From contig NC_134531.1 in assembly GCF_050624435.1 (NCBI RefSeq), positions 258,864,812 to 258,928,811 of the forward strand: a stretch of 64,000 bases of DNA. Reading direction: 5' to 3'. Below the pieces are notes generated by a model. That model searched no databases. It saw only the letters and a program-made list of their open reading frames with translations, and was not told where the DNA came from. The DNA comes from Tenrec ecaudatus. Taxonomy: Eukaryota > Chordata > Mammalia > Afrosoricida > Tenrecidae. Below, one piece after another: positions 21,546 through 32,779 of the stretch. Position 1 is the first letter of the stretch; every line of letters starts with the position of its first letter. The position numbers and the translations under genes are program-made.

Positions 21546-23117
21546 ATTCACAGCTGACAAATATTTCTTGTTGTTATAAAGCAAATGAAGTCATTTCCAT
21601 TAGATTTACTCTTTTCCCTAACGACTTTGGATATCCTTACAAGCTTTTCCTTAAAAGTAAAAAGTATTTAACTCACTGATTGGAAGACGTATATACTCAA
21701 CAACTTATTTAAATATGTCCTTTCCATAAGCTAAGTCTTTTATAAAAAGATGGTTAAAAGTGCTCACAAATCAAGTTAGAGTCCTGCTTAATATGCTAAT
21801 GTAAAGTGTTCATCTATGTAAGAACTAGCAAACAATAATGCTCCCCTTACAAACATTAGTTCAAGGCACTGCTCATGAGTTCACCTCTATTATCTTTCAG
21901 GCAGCAGCTCCATTAGCGGTGTTGTAATACCAAAGATAATTAGTGCAGGCTTGTCAGCTTGATTTTTGCTAACTTTATGGCCTTTATTTTGTATTGTATT
22001 TTTTTTAAGGATCCCTCTGGGAGACTACAGATCACTTTGTTGGCCAGGCAGAAGCTATTTATTCTGGCCTACCAATAACACAGTTTAATTAAAAAGCATT
22101 CTGCCATTTATTGTGCACTCACGACTAAAATTTTGATGTTGATCTCTAAATGCTATGATTTGTCAGATTCAATTTCTCTCCTCTAATTTCCTATCAGGGA
22201 AAATGTGATAGCAGGCATGGATCCAATTTTCCTTTTCTATTAGCATTTATATTGACAAAATTAATGATTTTATTATCATTGTTGACTTGTTGCTAAATAG
22301 CAGACATCATATCCTTCTTTCAGGATGATTGCATATATATTATAAACTCATTGTCTCAGAAGGAACTGCAGCTCAATCTATAAAATTTGTTTTAAGATGG
22401 TCTAGTTAAGTGGTGGGAAAGAAATCAGAAGAGCATTCAGAAAATTATAACATTTCCAAGTAAGAAGCAAGATTAATTCTAGAATGATTAGTATGTCCAA
22501 GTACATAGAGCGAAGAAGGCTCCGTAACACTCACCCAAATTTTGAAATTTAATATTTGAGTTTCTTGACACTATTCCAGAAATAAAATATGTGGAAAAGA
22601 GTGAGTTTTTTACCTACCTATTACCCAAGAAATATTCTAATGAGAATATAAATCCACATTTGATTGGAAACAAAATTAATAAGATCATGAGGGGGTATGC
22701 TTTACATTTGTTTCTGACCTTTTGACATTCAAATCCCTCCACTGCTAATCTAATCATCTTGATTTGACTAAACTTTACATATTAATTAATTACTTACATA
22801 TTCAGATTGGAGTGGATTTGAAATCCCTATTCATGAATAACTTACTTGTTATTTAAATAGTAGTGAATTAGTTGTAAAGTTTTATGAGAAGATACATGGT
22901 TAAGCATTTGGTTTAATGTGTTTTTCTTCGTTGAAGGCTTATTACTGAGAATTTCTTAATTTTCTTTGTTTGTAATGTGGGCATCAGAATTAAGAAAATG
23001 TACAGCACTCATAAAATATTAGAAACCTCTATATAAGACATAGAATGGATTTTTTGTCATAATATTTACTTGAGATTTTTAGTAAAACATTAATGAAGAT
23101 ATTGACTATTATTATTT
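21546..23117. other. Unassigned sequence, repeat-poor
   Basis: No repeat family, RNA gene or exon recognised. The part 21,880-22,090 is less AT-simple than its surroundings and could be conserved non-coding sequence (see findings). Confidence 0.4.
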
Positions 23118-23205
23118 TTAAAATTAAAAGATCATTTTATTGGGAACTCTTATAACAATCCATACATCAATTGTTTCAAGCATATTTGTACATATGTTGC
23201 CATTT
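23118..23205 (-). mobile_element. Tip of an L1-type 3' end, antisense
   Basis: 'aagatcattttattgggaac' followed by 'caatccatacatcaattgtt' and 'atttgtacatatgttgcca' is the reverse complement of the last 85 bases of the L1 ends at 4.2, 16.5 and 62.5 kb. A very short 5'-truncated insertion. Confidence 0.8.
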
Positions 23206-24409
23206 TTTTCTAGAATACTGATATTAATATAAACCACATATACACTAGCTGTTATTTTGTATTCAGCATAAGAACAATCATATTCCAGCCATAAGAAAAA
23301 TGATATAGGGATATCATTATGGGATAACATTAAATATACTTAGTATACAAATATTGTCTATATGCAAATATCAAATAAACATCTTCTGAATTATATTCAC
23401 CCTCTGAGTCACATCTGAATAACATGATTTCAGTGTGAAATCAGCTACTCCAGAGATTTTTAAATGGCTTTCCAAAGGCATTAAAAATATCCCTCCCTAA
23501 TCTATTGCCTTTCAGTTATATCCATGGCTCAAATATGAAAATAAATAGTGCCTAGTCAGTGGAAATAAATCTAATAAAGATAGTAGCAGGAGAGATAGTG
23601 ACTTATTTTGTAAAAAGGAAGAGTATGTAAAAATGTGTAAGACTAAGACACATACAATTATGTAGATGGTCCACTTAAAATAAAATTAATAATGTAAATA
23701 TTAACTAGTAGATAAAACTATACAAAATTTAGGGAAGCCAAACATTTAATTTGTCTTTTTCCCACAAATTGCTGAATGTGGCAACCAATGTGAAGTTTAC
23801 AGTGTGAACTTACTGCACTATTCAAATGTGTTAGTGGTAATATTGTCCTTGAACGAAATAAATGTGTGTAGACACATATTCTCATGTTTAAGCCATTGTA
23901 TCTTTAAATATCATTAGCACGTACCAACATCTATTTATTTCCTACTGCAATGCTGACTAAGTAAGTGAGCAGAAATGGGTTGGGAAAGTTATGTACTAAA
24001 TTTGATCTTTGATCATACTTGATTTTAGTGTTCAATTTTCTCTTTTCCTTTGAATAAATAGATAATATTTACACCTTATTTTTTGGTAAAGGCACCAGGC
24101 AGATTAGAATTTTATTTTTAATAATTTTTAAATTTGGATGATGATTTCTTTGGGCTCTATTATATCCTATCACATGTAATTGGATTATTTCATCATCATG
24201 AAGAAAGATATAAATGTGAATAAAGAAATAATCAGATTCTACAAAGCCTTTTAACTACATCATAGGAATTTATTAGAATTAAAAGAAATTCTTCCTCAAC
24301 CACTTGGTCATCAGAGATAATTTCCAGCCAAGAAGCAAAGACCAACAGTTGTGCCTAATATATTTAGGAGAGAAATTAATCTTACCTTCAGGAGTTAAAA
24401 GGAAGCTGT
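23206..24409. other. Unassigned AT-rich sequence
   Basis: No feature recognised. Confidence 0.45.
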
Positions 24410-24895
24410 GTAGGTGAAAAAGGAGAAGGTGTGCTTCTTCCATGTTGGCTTTGTTGTTTCTCAGCTGCATGGCCGCCTGTTTATCTTCAAGCCTTTAAGA
24501 CCCCAGACGCTATATCTTTTGATAGCTGGTCACTATCAGCTTTCTTCACCACACTTGCTTGTGCACCCATGGTCTTCAGCAATCGTGCCAGGAAGGTGAG
24601 CATCTGAGACTGCTGAATTATTCAAAGTGTTGTTGTGTTGAGGGAGTACTTGAGGAGGGGCCCACTGTCCATCTGTTTCCTTAATACTAAATCTATGAAT
24701 GTATGTACATAGATCTAAGTCCTCCTCACCATATATATATATATATATATTTACATCTGTATATGCCTGTATTCAGATCTCTATAAATGCCCTTTGCCTC
24801 CTAATTCTTTCCTATATTTCTTTGTACTTTCCTCTTATCCCACTATCATGTTCAGCCTATCCTGACACTGATCCCAAGTTTTCCTGAATATATCA
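24410..24895 (-). mobile_element. L1-type LINE 3' UTR piece, antisense
   Basis: Reverse complement of the 5' half of the long copy at 4,765-5,830: 'gtgtgcttcttccatgttgg', 'cttcaagcctttaagacccc', 'atcttttgatagctgg', 'aggaaggtgagcatc' and 'ttccttaatactaaat'. It lacks the final poly-A part of the family. The (TA)n run at 24,729-24,751 lies at the point where the 5,092 MITE sits in the other copy. The bordering 24,896-25,261 is unassigned. Confidence 0.75.
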
Positions 24896-25261
24896 TGATC
24901 TTGTCACTGCTTTTTGTTTTAAGAGCATAAGATAATTCACTGTGGCTTTGCTTTGATTGCTCCAGTGACCATATGATGACCTAGAGTCTCAAGTGATCTT
25001 CACCTGTACTCTCAAAGTTCTGGAATACTCTTCCTCTATATCCATCTCTTATCGACACCTTAGCACTAGAAGTCTTCTACTGGATTTTAAAGGACACATA
25101 GTCCATTGTTAGTGAGGGATGATTCGCTTTATTCTATTCCTGTTCTGAATGTTTTCTTGACTTCTTGCTCTACTAGAAATTTAGATCACCCGTCCTAATG
25201 CTGTTTTGGCTATATTTTGCTTTCATATTTGACCCTCAAGTGGGAGTTTTTCTTTTTCTAC

Positions 25262-25450
25262 ATCTGAATTGGTGTTTCCAGTGATTGTGTGTTACACTGT
25301 AATCCACTTGGTTGGCAGTTCAAAACCACTGGCAGCTCTGTAGGAGAGAGACAAGGCTTTCTACTTCCTTAAACAGTTAAATTTCTGGAAACTCACATGG
25401 GATTACTATAAATCAATATTGTCTCAATGACAGTGAATTTGGTTTTGGTT
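25262..25450 (+). repeat. AfroSINE, sense, diverged
   Basis: 'gttggcagttcaaaaccact' (B-box side), 'agacaaggctttctacttcc', 'ggaaactcacatgggattac', and tail 'gacagtgaatttggttttgg'. The head is poorly preserved. Confidence 0.75.
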
Positions 25451-25494
25451 TTTGTGGTGAAGTGAAATTACTTGGTTGGCTCTCTTATCCATGT

Positions 25495-25700
25495 CTCATT
25501 CAGATTGCATAATGGTCACACATTGGGTTGCTAGCCACAAAATTGTCAATTCAAAACCACTGGCCATTCCATGGGAGATAAATGAGGTTTTGCATGAGTA
25601 GTTCTATAAAGCTAAACCTTTATAGCCTTGGAAACCTACAGAGGCAGTTATATCTTGTCCTATAGGGTTTCCATGAGTTATTATTTCCTAGAGGGCAATC
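25495..25700 (+). repeat. AfroSINE, sense, diverged
   Basis: 'gtcaattcaaaaccactggc', 'gagataaatgaggttttgca', 'agccttggaaacctacagag' and 'gtcctatagggtttccatga' follow the SINE order. It lies about 45 bases after another sense copy, so there were two independent insertions side by side. Confidence 0.75.
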
Positions 25701-25759
25701 AGTTTGTAACACTCACTAAAATATAGGGAGGGATCATGCAAGTAGAGTTGGAAAAACAA

Positions 25760-26330
25760 AAATAGAGGTGATTGGTCAGTTTTGACATACCACTGGATTT
25801 ATAAAATAGCCATCTCAGAAACAGAAGTGCGACTATCAGAAAGAAAAGCCACCAATAGTGTGTATGTGAGATTGCTGTCTGAAGTGGCAGAAGCACCAGA
25901 AGCCACAGCACTGAGATCATAAAACAGAGGAAAGAAGCTGCACTGAGACCGTGAAACAACATAGAGGGGGAATGCTGAAATAACGGGATCAGTAGGGAAG
26001 CAGCACCCAGAAGCCAAGCAGTGGGCTTACTGGCTCAGGGAACAAGGCAGAGGAGAAGAGACCACGTGGCTGGAAGGCCTACGGTCAGAAAGAGATATAT
26101 CTGACAGCTTGACTGAGAAGAAACGTGGACAGATCTGCATCCTTAACATTTTGCTTTCTGTTATCTTCCTTAATAAACCATATCATTGTATCAATAGTTG
26201 TGATTTCTCTGTGGCCTCAACCCCCACAGGGATGGTTGGTGTGAGAATAAAGAGGGATGGAGTGGGAAGTCAGCCTTGGCCTCTTGTGGAGTGGACTCTT
26301 CTTTGTTTAGCCAGAGAAGGTCAAACGTGA
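25760..26330. other. Unidentified segment, possibly a degraded LTR
   Basis: A less AT-rich segment with 'ccttaataaaccatatc' at about 26,168-26,184, preceded by a purine-rich body. This resembles an LTR poly-A region, but no TG/CA ends, second copy or retroviral coding sequence was seen. The small open frames on both strands have no domain. The following 26,331-26,923 is unassigned. Confidence 0.25.
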
Positions 26331-26923
26331 CTTCTTTAAGTCAACCATCTTTACTTTTTGGCCATAATTTTCTGTCTGGTTTTTGTTCTTCTTTCTCTTT
26401 TGTATTCTTTTGAATATATGGATAATTTTGACACCACTTTATAATTATTTTATGTATTTATTTTTAGTATCCATCTTTAATTTACTACAATATGCCTTTC
26501 CTTCAACCGCCTTTTGTTTTGTACATTCCAATTCATCAGGTTCATAGAGGACAGAGCACATGTGCTCCAAGGGGTTTCGAAGGCACTGCATTTTCACGGG
26601 AGAAGACAGCCTCATCTGCTGAGGTTGGAGTGCTAATTTTGTGGTTATCAAGGTAATAAAGGACCTGTTGAAACGTTAAAATGATGGTGGAGTAATAGGA
26701 ACACATTTAATAAAGATCTCAGAATAACACATATGGCATATTATGGTCATGTAGAATAATTAAATTTAGTAGTTTATTATTATTTTCTGTGTCCGAGGCC
26801 ACACAATTTCTTCGTCTTAGACCTTAAAATTAGTGAAAATATTAGAATTGGAGTATGTGAGATTTTCTGAAAATCGGCCTTCTTAACAAGTTCCGGGGTA
26901 GGCAAAACCTACTCTTAGACATA

Positions 26924-27003
26924 TGAGGGAGTTTCCAAAAGTTTGTGAAAAATAGAATTTAAAAAATGATTGAATTTTTAATGAACATTTTAAGTCTCCT
27001 TTT
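26924..27003. mobile_element. 80-bp palindromic mariner MITE
   Basis: Left end 'tgagggagtttccaaaagtt', right end (reverse complement) about 'aaaggagacttaaaatgttc'. TA lies on both sides. It resembles the element at 41,725-41,804 in length, ends and AT-rich middle, but its right end is more decayed. Such 80-bp elements are internally deleted mariners like human MADE1. Confidence 0.55.
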
Positions 27004-27649
27004 ATAGGGCGGATGTCCTTAGGCTAATTTGATTCCTCAGCATTTATTCCCAAGAGTGAATGCGAGTAAGCAAATCATGACAAATATAACATACATAATA
27101 GTCATAGGCCAAGCCCCAGTCAATCTCATGTAACAACCACTAATTCTCTCCAGTTGGCATGCAAGCAGAAGACAATTGGCATGTTGGGTGGTAATGAGAG
27201 ATGAGTTTGGAAAAACACAGGAGGCATTGATAGAAGGCCTTGGACTTGATAAATGTGCATAAAAATATTCCATTTCCTAACCAGATGTATGTTGCATGTG
27301 GAAATAGTTAAGTCTATCCAAGAAAAGTTTATGTTCAACACTCCACTGTGGATGGTCGGAAATACATTTTTTCAGTATGTATTTATAAATGTAAGTTGAC
27401 AGAAGGTTTTCAGGAAAAAAATGAATATCTCCCAGTTAAAAACTAATATTCATAATAAAGGCCAGAAAATGTTGACAATTCTTTGGTAATATATTGATTT
27501 AATCATCACATAGGGAAAATAACTTGAATAAATGACAGTATCAAAAATTTATAAAGAATTTGTCATCTGAGATACTCTGAGCGTTACCATTTTCCTGGTT
27601 CCACTACTTACTCTATCAGAATTTTAATTCTATTGTAGAAAATAAGAAT
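27004..27649. other. Unassigned sequence
   Basis: No repeat or gene recognised. The small antisense frames at 27,037-27,341 have no domain. Confidence 0.4.
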
Positions 27650-27733
27650 CTTTAGTTGTTTAGCAATTAAAGCTGCTCACCAAAAGGTCAACAGGTAGAA
27701 TCTAGCAGCTACTCTGGGTGAGAAAAATGTGAA
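27650..27733 (+). repeat. AfroSINE head (5' part only)
   Basis: 'agttgtttagcaattaaagc' is the diverged head; 'tgctcaccaaaaggtcaaca' and 'ctgggtgagaaaaatgtg' follow as in the SINE. The rest of the SINE is missing and L1 3' sequence begins at once in the same orientation. Confidence 0.6.
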
Positions 27734-28455
27734 TCGGGGGTCTTAAAGGCTTGAAGGTGAACAAGCAGCCATTTACCTCAGAAGCAATAAAGCCCACATG
27801 GAAGAAGCATATCAGCCTGTGCGATCACGAGGTGCCAAAGGGACCAGTTATAAGGCATCATCCATTTGTCGGCCACTGGAGATCCCCTCACAGAGGGGTT
27901 TAGGGAGGAGATGAGTCAGTCAGGGTGTGATATAGTACCGATGAAGAATACAGCTTTCCCCCAGATCCTGGATGCTTCCTCCCCCCAACTACCATGATCC
28001 GAATTCTACCTTGCAGGACTGGATAGGGCAGAGGTTGTACATCGGTGCATATGGGAGCTGTTGGCACAGGGAATCCAGGGTGGATGATACCTTCAGGACC
28101 AGGGGTGTGAGGGGTGATACTGGGAGAGTAGAGGGTGAGTGGGTTGGAAAGGGGAAACCGATTAGAGGTATCTACGTGTGACCTCCCCCCTGGGAGACGG
28201 ACAGCAGAGAAGGGGGTGAAGGGAGACTCCAGATAGGGTAAGATATGACAAAATAACAATCTATAAATTATCAAGGGTTCATGAGGGAGGGGGGGAGGGA
28301 GGGGGGACCTGATGCAAAGGGCTTAAGTGGAGAGCAAATGCTTTGAAAATGATTAGGGCAAAGAATGTATGGATGTGCTTTATACAATTGATGTATGTAT
28401 GGGTATGGATTGTGATTAGAGTTGTATGAGCCCATAATAAAATGTTAAAATATAT
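27734..28455 (+). mobile_element. L1-type LINE 3' end joined to an AfroSINE head
   Basis: 'ggggtcttaaaggcttgaag' starts the L1 part, continuing through 'caagcagccatttacctcag', 'ccttgcaggactggataggg' and the G-rich tract (28,282-28,304) to 'cccataataaaatgttaaaa'. The tail runs into a (TA)12 repeat. There is no coding sequence; frames crossing it on either strand are shadows. Confidence 0.8.
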
Positions 28456-28475
28456 ATATATATATATATATATAT
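28451..28475. repeat. (TA)n microsatellite at an L1 tail
   Basis: About twelve uninterrupted TA units that directly follow the L1 A-rich end, probably grown from the tail. Confidence 0.95.
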
Positions 28476-29675
28476 TTTCCAATGGGAAAATCAAAATGTA
28501 ACACAAAATGTAGGCTTTAAAATCTATTCTTTGATACTCTGACAGAATTATTCAAGAAATAAACATTTGTAACATCAGGTGTGCAAGAACATGAATCACA
28601 TTTTACTATGATCTACATAACACTACTACAGTGATAATACACACCTATAATCTTTGAGTCAATTCCAACTCATATACCTAAATAGGTATATCTAGAAAGT
28701 TGTCAGATCCCCACTAATTTTTCAAAATTTGGAAGACAAAAATAATATTTGTATAGCAGTCATTTTAATTTCCCATATGCTTAATGGGCCATAATTTTCA
28801 AAAGACGGTGGCTTCAACAGTCCCAGTTAGGTTCTGGGAATAAAAAGTTTGGGAAATGGAACATCTGTTGCTTCAGTTTTTCTTGACCACTTAACATTTG
28901 CCCATAGATTTCATCTGTCAGTTTCAGATTTACTGCAAGTAGATTCCTCAAAGAAAGCAGGTGCTGCTTTGTGCATTCTCATGTAATATTTTATATCTGT
29001 AGAGATTAATATAATATGGCATGCTGTTGAAATGAAGGCAAGACATGCTATAATGCTAAAAACATCTCTTGTATCTGCTGCTATACTGTATTAGCTTCAA
29101 GAAAAACATTTGAAAATTGTATTCTTGAAAGAAAAATTACTTGGTAGCCAGTCTGATTTGGGACAACATATAGGTTGCTGTAAATGATTTTCTTATTTAT
29201 GTAACTGACAAGTGAAGTCTAAATTTTAAGTGGTCCTTTGGATCAAACAGCTATTAAGTTGTACGAGTGTCTTTAAGCCATTATTTACTTTCCCAAAGTT
29301 CTAATAACACTGCATTTTTATTATTTTATGAGCTCTTTGAGGGCACAAGCCTAGCCCCAGGACGTAGCCCCATTTGTAATTTATATTAGGCACTCATATA
29401 TTGATTAAATAGTTTATTTACCAGACCAATGGAGTTTACAAATTCTATATTGATGACTATAATATGGCCTATATTCAGGATATATCCAAGCAAGGTATAG
29501 ATTATAAAACAAAAATATTTATTTAGAAATGTAATTTTGCCATATATTCCTGAACTTAACAAATTTTATTGAAAGTAATATATCAAAACATTTTAACAAT
29601 CTTTATTAATAAATCATAAAATCAATTTTCATATTTCCAATTTTAACTGTTAAATCATGATAATTATTCTATGTT
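28476..29675. other. Unassigned sequence, repeat-poor
   Basis: About 1.2 kb with no recognised repeat, RNA gene or exon. Confidence 0.45.
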
Positions 29676-30235
29676 GTGTTAGGCAGGCTTCTCTAGAAAA
29701 CAAAATCAGGATATTTATGATTATATATGTAATTATAAGGATAGGTTTGTATAGCAAGAGGAATATAACAGCTAATTAGTTTATACAGCAGTACAGCAGG
29801 CAGTTCAATCCACTTTCTTGGAAGTTAATATACTGAAGGTCCCTCAACTCATGTAGCTGCTGGTCCAAGGTCATGGAAGCAGGAGACAGATAGATGAGTC
29901 TCCCCTGAGGCAAGACAAGCAGAGTTGTACTACAGCAGCAGACAGCAGGGTGGGGCAACAACAGTCAGTAGCATGAGCACATAGCTAAGCAGGCCCTGAT
30001 GGAGTCTTAAACTCTAACAATGCACTGCAAGACCACATGATCCATGAGTTTGTCCATGGGTAGTGCAGTACACACTTGACACAAAGGGCTAGCTCAAGCG
30101 GCAACATGCTTGTTCAATCACCAGGAAGAAAGAGAGATGCGAGGCTGGCCTCAGAAAGCATTTATCTTGGTCACCCTCCAATTAAGCTGTGCCCTTATGC
30201 AACTCCAGATGGCACAGTAAACCTATTACGTATGT
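29676..30235 (-). mobile_element. LTR-like repeat, antisense
   Basis: Starts 'tgtgttaggcaggcttctct' and contains 'aacaaaatcaggatatttat', 'gaatataacagctaattag', 'accacatgatccatgag' and 'ggcacagtaaacctatta', in the same order as the element at 18,703. It lacks the MITE found in that copy. It is probably a solitary LTR in antisense orientation. Short frames on either strand are shadows. Confidence 0.55.
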
Positions 30236-30261
30236 TTTATAGGAAAATGAAAATAACTTCT

Positions 30262-30458
30262 TTGACTTTCCTTTTCTTTTTTTCTTTCTTTCTTTTTTTT
30301 CCCCCCACTGTCACAAAGTATCTTCCAATCATCTGCTACTGAGCAAACTGGGAAAGGAATGGGTCTCTGACAGGCTTGTTTTCCCTCCAGTCTCTGAAGC
30401 TGGCAGAATACTAACTATACTCCAGATGCAATCTGGGGAGGTTGACTTTCCTTTTCTT
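30262..30458. repeat. Target-site duplication pair around a retroposed snoRNA
   Basis: The 17-base sequence 'ttgactttccttttctt' occurs perfectly at 30,262-30,278 and 30,442-30,458. Between them are an antisense A-rich tail (30,279-30,305) and a 136-base snoRNA-like unit. This is the signature of LINE-driven reverse transcription of an RNA. Confidence 0.9.
30306..30441 (-). ncRNA. SNORA7: Retroposed H/ACA snoRNA, SNORA7-like (probably a pseudogene copy)
   Basis: On the minus strand this is a 136-nt unit with H/ACA architecture. A 5' hairpin is closed by 'cctccccag' against 'ctggaggg', then an H box A-A-A-A-C-A (rule ANANNA), a 3' hairpin, and a terminal ACA box ACAGTG exactly three bases from the end. 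Segments such as 'tagtattctgccagcttc', 'cccattcctttcccag' and 'gattggaaga' match my memory of human SNORA7 (ACA7, about 139 nt, from an intron of a ribosomal-protein gene). An A-rich tail follows the 3' end, and 17-bp duplications flank it. H/ACA RNAs guide pseudouridylation with dyskerin. As no host intron is visible, this copy is probably silent; both boxes are nevertheless intact. Confidence 0.8.
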
Positions 30459-30727
30459 ACATGTACTGTATAATTAAGTATCTTTTATTGTTAAATATTC
30501 TAGCTTTCCCTCATTTTTTTACAATAAGAACTCTTTCCAGAATTTTGTCTTTTACTCATCCACTTTTATAAATGACCATATATCTTATGCAATTACCTTT
30601 GTTTAAGGTATGAACTGGTGGAATTGAAATCTGTTTTAGAAGCTTTATTTGATGAGGGGTAATGATTTAAAACTGAGGAGAACAAACTACAATCATCCAT
30701 TAATAATCAGATATTCAATATACATAA
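30459..30727. other. Unassigned spacer
   Basis: AT-rich; nothing recognised. Confidence 0.4.
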
Positions 30728-31129
30728 TATGAATATAGGTAAATTAGAAGTCATCAAAAATTAAATGAAACACCTAAAGATTGATATCCTATGCATTACT
30801 GACCTGAAATGGACTGATGTGGGCCACATTGAATCATATAATCATATAAGGCATATGGTTTACTATGCCTGGAATGTCATGTTTAAGGGGAGTGACATTA
30901 CATTAATCTTCCTAAAGAACATTTCAGGAGCTATCCTGAAGTAGAGTGCTGTCTGTGATAGGATTATATCTGTATATACACAAGGATATACAGAAAAATA
31001 CAGCTATTACACACATTTATACACACATACTAAAGACATTGAAGAAACTGAAAGATTGTACCAACTTTTTCCGTCAGAAAGCAATCAAACATGAAATCAA
31101 GATAAATTATTGAGCACTATGAATTGGGC

Positions 31130-31312
31130 TGTGATTTGCACTGTGAGACCACTGGTGCCTCCATTAGAGAATGACTGGGCTTTCTACTCCCGTTAAGAGT
31201 TTCCGTCTCAGACACTCACAGGGGCGATGCTACCATGTCCTTATGGTTGCTGTGAGTCAACATTGTCATTTTGTTGCAGTGAGTTTGCCTTTCGCTTTTG
31301 TTTTTTTTGAGA
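31130..31312 (+). repeat. AfroSINE nested in an RTE
   Basis: 'actgggctttctactcccgt', 'gctgtgagtcaacattgtca' and tail 'cagtgagtttgcctttcgct' are SINE landmarks. The B-box part is deleted. RTE sequence resumes with 'gagaatgcggtagttggaa', so the SINE came later than the RTE. Confidence 0.75.
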
Positions 31313-31847
31313 ATGCGGTAGTTGGAAATGAGGAGGGTGAAATAGTAGTTAGAAAATATGGCCCTGATGATGGAAACAAATTGGAGGTTGCACGTCAGAA
31401 TGTTGCAAGACCATGACTTCTTCATTACAAATAATTTTTTTCAACAATGTAAGCAGGGATTGTTTTCTTGAATAATACCAGGTGAAATACACAAGAACTG
31501 ATTTGACTACTTCTTTGGGAAGTAGTCGATGTGGGAGAAGTCTCCTGCAGGTAGACAATGGAGAAGCTCTCAGTCAGCAGCCAAGCAATGCCAGGGCTAA
31601 CTGTGGACCAGACTATTAATAATTCATCTGTAACTTCAGGTTGAAGTTGAAAATTAAAACAAATCCACAATCAGATTAATCTTGGCTTACAGCAGAGAAT
31701 ATCAGAAAAAATGTTTACTCATATTTTATTGACTATGAAAAACCATTTGACCGTGTGGATCATAATTATGGATAACTTTGAGAAAATAGGAAGTTCAGAA
31801 TATATTACTGTGTTCATGTTCCTATGGATGGAACAAGAGTTATTTTT

Positions 31848-32128
31848 TCTTTTTTTTAGTAGTAAATACTAGTATCTTTATTTGTAGCATAAACCCATTA
31901 TTTTATACATTAACTCAGTCAATTTTACAGTAAAGACAATGTATTTTATGTACAATTGTAGAGGACACAATGCAGGTAACTCCAACTTAAAAAGACTGTA
32001 TTTTTTAAAGTTCATTGAATTGCTTGGAAAATAATTTGCTTTATAGAAAATAGTAAAAACGTTAACATTTGCCAGGCTAGTTCACGTCCATTTAAATTAA
32101 GGAATGTTGAATTATACATTCCTTAATT
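31848..32128 (-). pseudogene. Retroposed mRNA 3' UTR (truncated processed pseudogene)
   Basis: The insert is flanked by perfect 14-base duplications 'caagagttattttt' (31,834-31,847 and 32,129-32,142). It starts on the plus strand with a T-run (31,849-31,857 region), i.e. an A tail on the minus strand. On that strand AATAAA ('caaataaagatac') lies about 20 bases before the tail. The remaining sequence looks like an AT-rich 3' UTR, with no reading frame, so the copy is 5'-truncated before the coding part. I cannot name the parent gene. The first bases of the minus strand form an inverted repeat ('ttaaggaatg'/'cattccttaa'). Confidence 0.75.
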
Positions 32129-32779
32129 CAAGAGTTATTTTTCCAAACAGAAAAAAGAATGCTACATGATTTAAAACCAGTAAAGATCTTCATCAGAGTT
32201 GTATCCTTTCACTGTACTTATTCAATTTGCATGCTTAGCAAATAGCCTGAGAAACTGGATTATATTAAGAAGCTTATGGCATCAGGGTTGGAGGAAGATT
32301 TATTAAAATCTTCAATATGCAGACGGCACAACCTCGCATGCTGGAATTGAGGAGGACTTGAAGCACTTGCTGATAAAGACCATAGGCTGCAGTCTTCAGT
32401 ATAGATTTCAACTTAATGTCAAGAAAATTCAAATTCTCCTAGTTGGACCAATAGACCACATCATGATCAATTAAGAAAAGATTAAAGTTGTCAAGGATTT
32501 AATTTTACTTGAATTCATAATCAAAGGTCATGAAAGCAGTAGTCAAAAAAATCAAACAGTCTATTGCATTGGGCAAATTTGCTGCTCAATATTTCTTGCT
32601 GTACAAATCACTTTGAAGACTAAAGTCAGTCTTTCTTTGCAATTATGTATAGGAAAGTGACAACTGGAAAATACTAAAGAAGATTGTTGAAGAATCAGCT
32701 CATTTGAATTATGGTGCTGGTGAAGATTACCAGCACCTTGTAAAAAGCAAATCCAGTAGAAAAAGCAAATCTATATTGC

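Noticed and set aside
24729-24751. CRISPR or other arrayed repeats among the simple repeats
   Set aside because: Only microsatellites and one 38-bp tandem array occur, with no spacers; the DNA is clearly mammalian nuclear.
18703-30235. A complete endogenous retrovirus between the two LTR-like repeats at 18.7 and 29.7 kb
   Set aside because: The two copies are too diverged from each other and the 10 kb between them holds SINEs, L1 ends and a mariner, with no gag, pol or env sequence.
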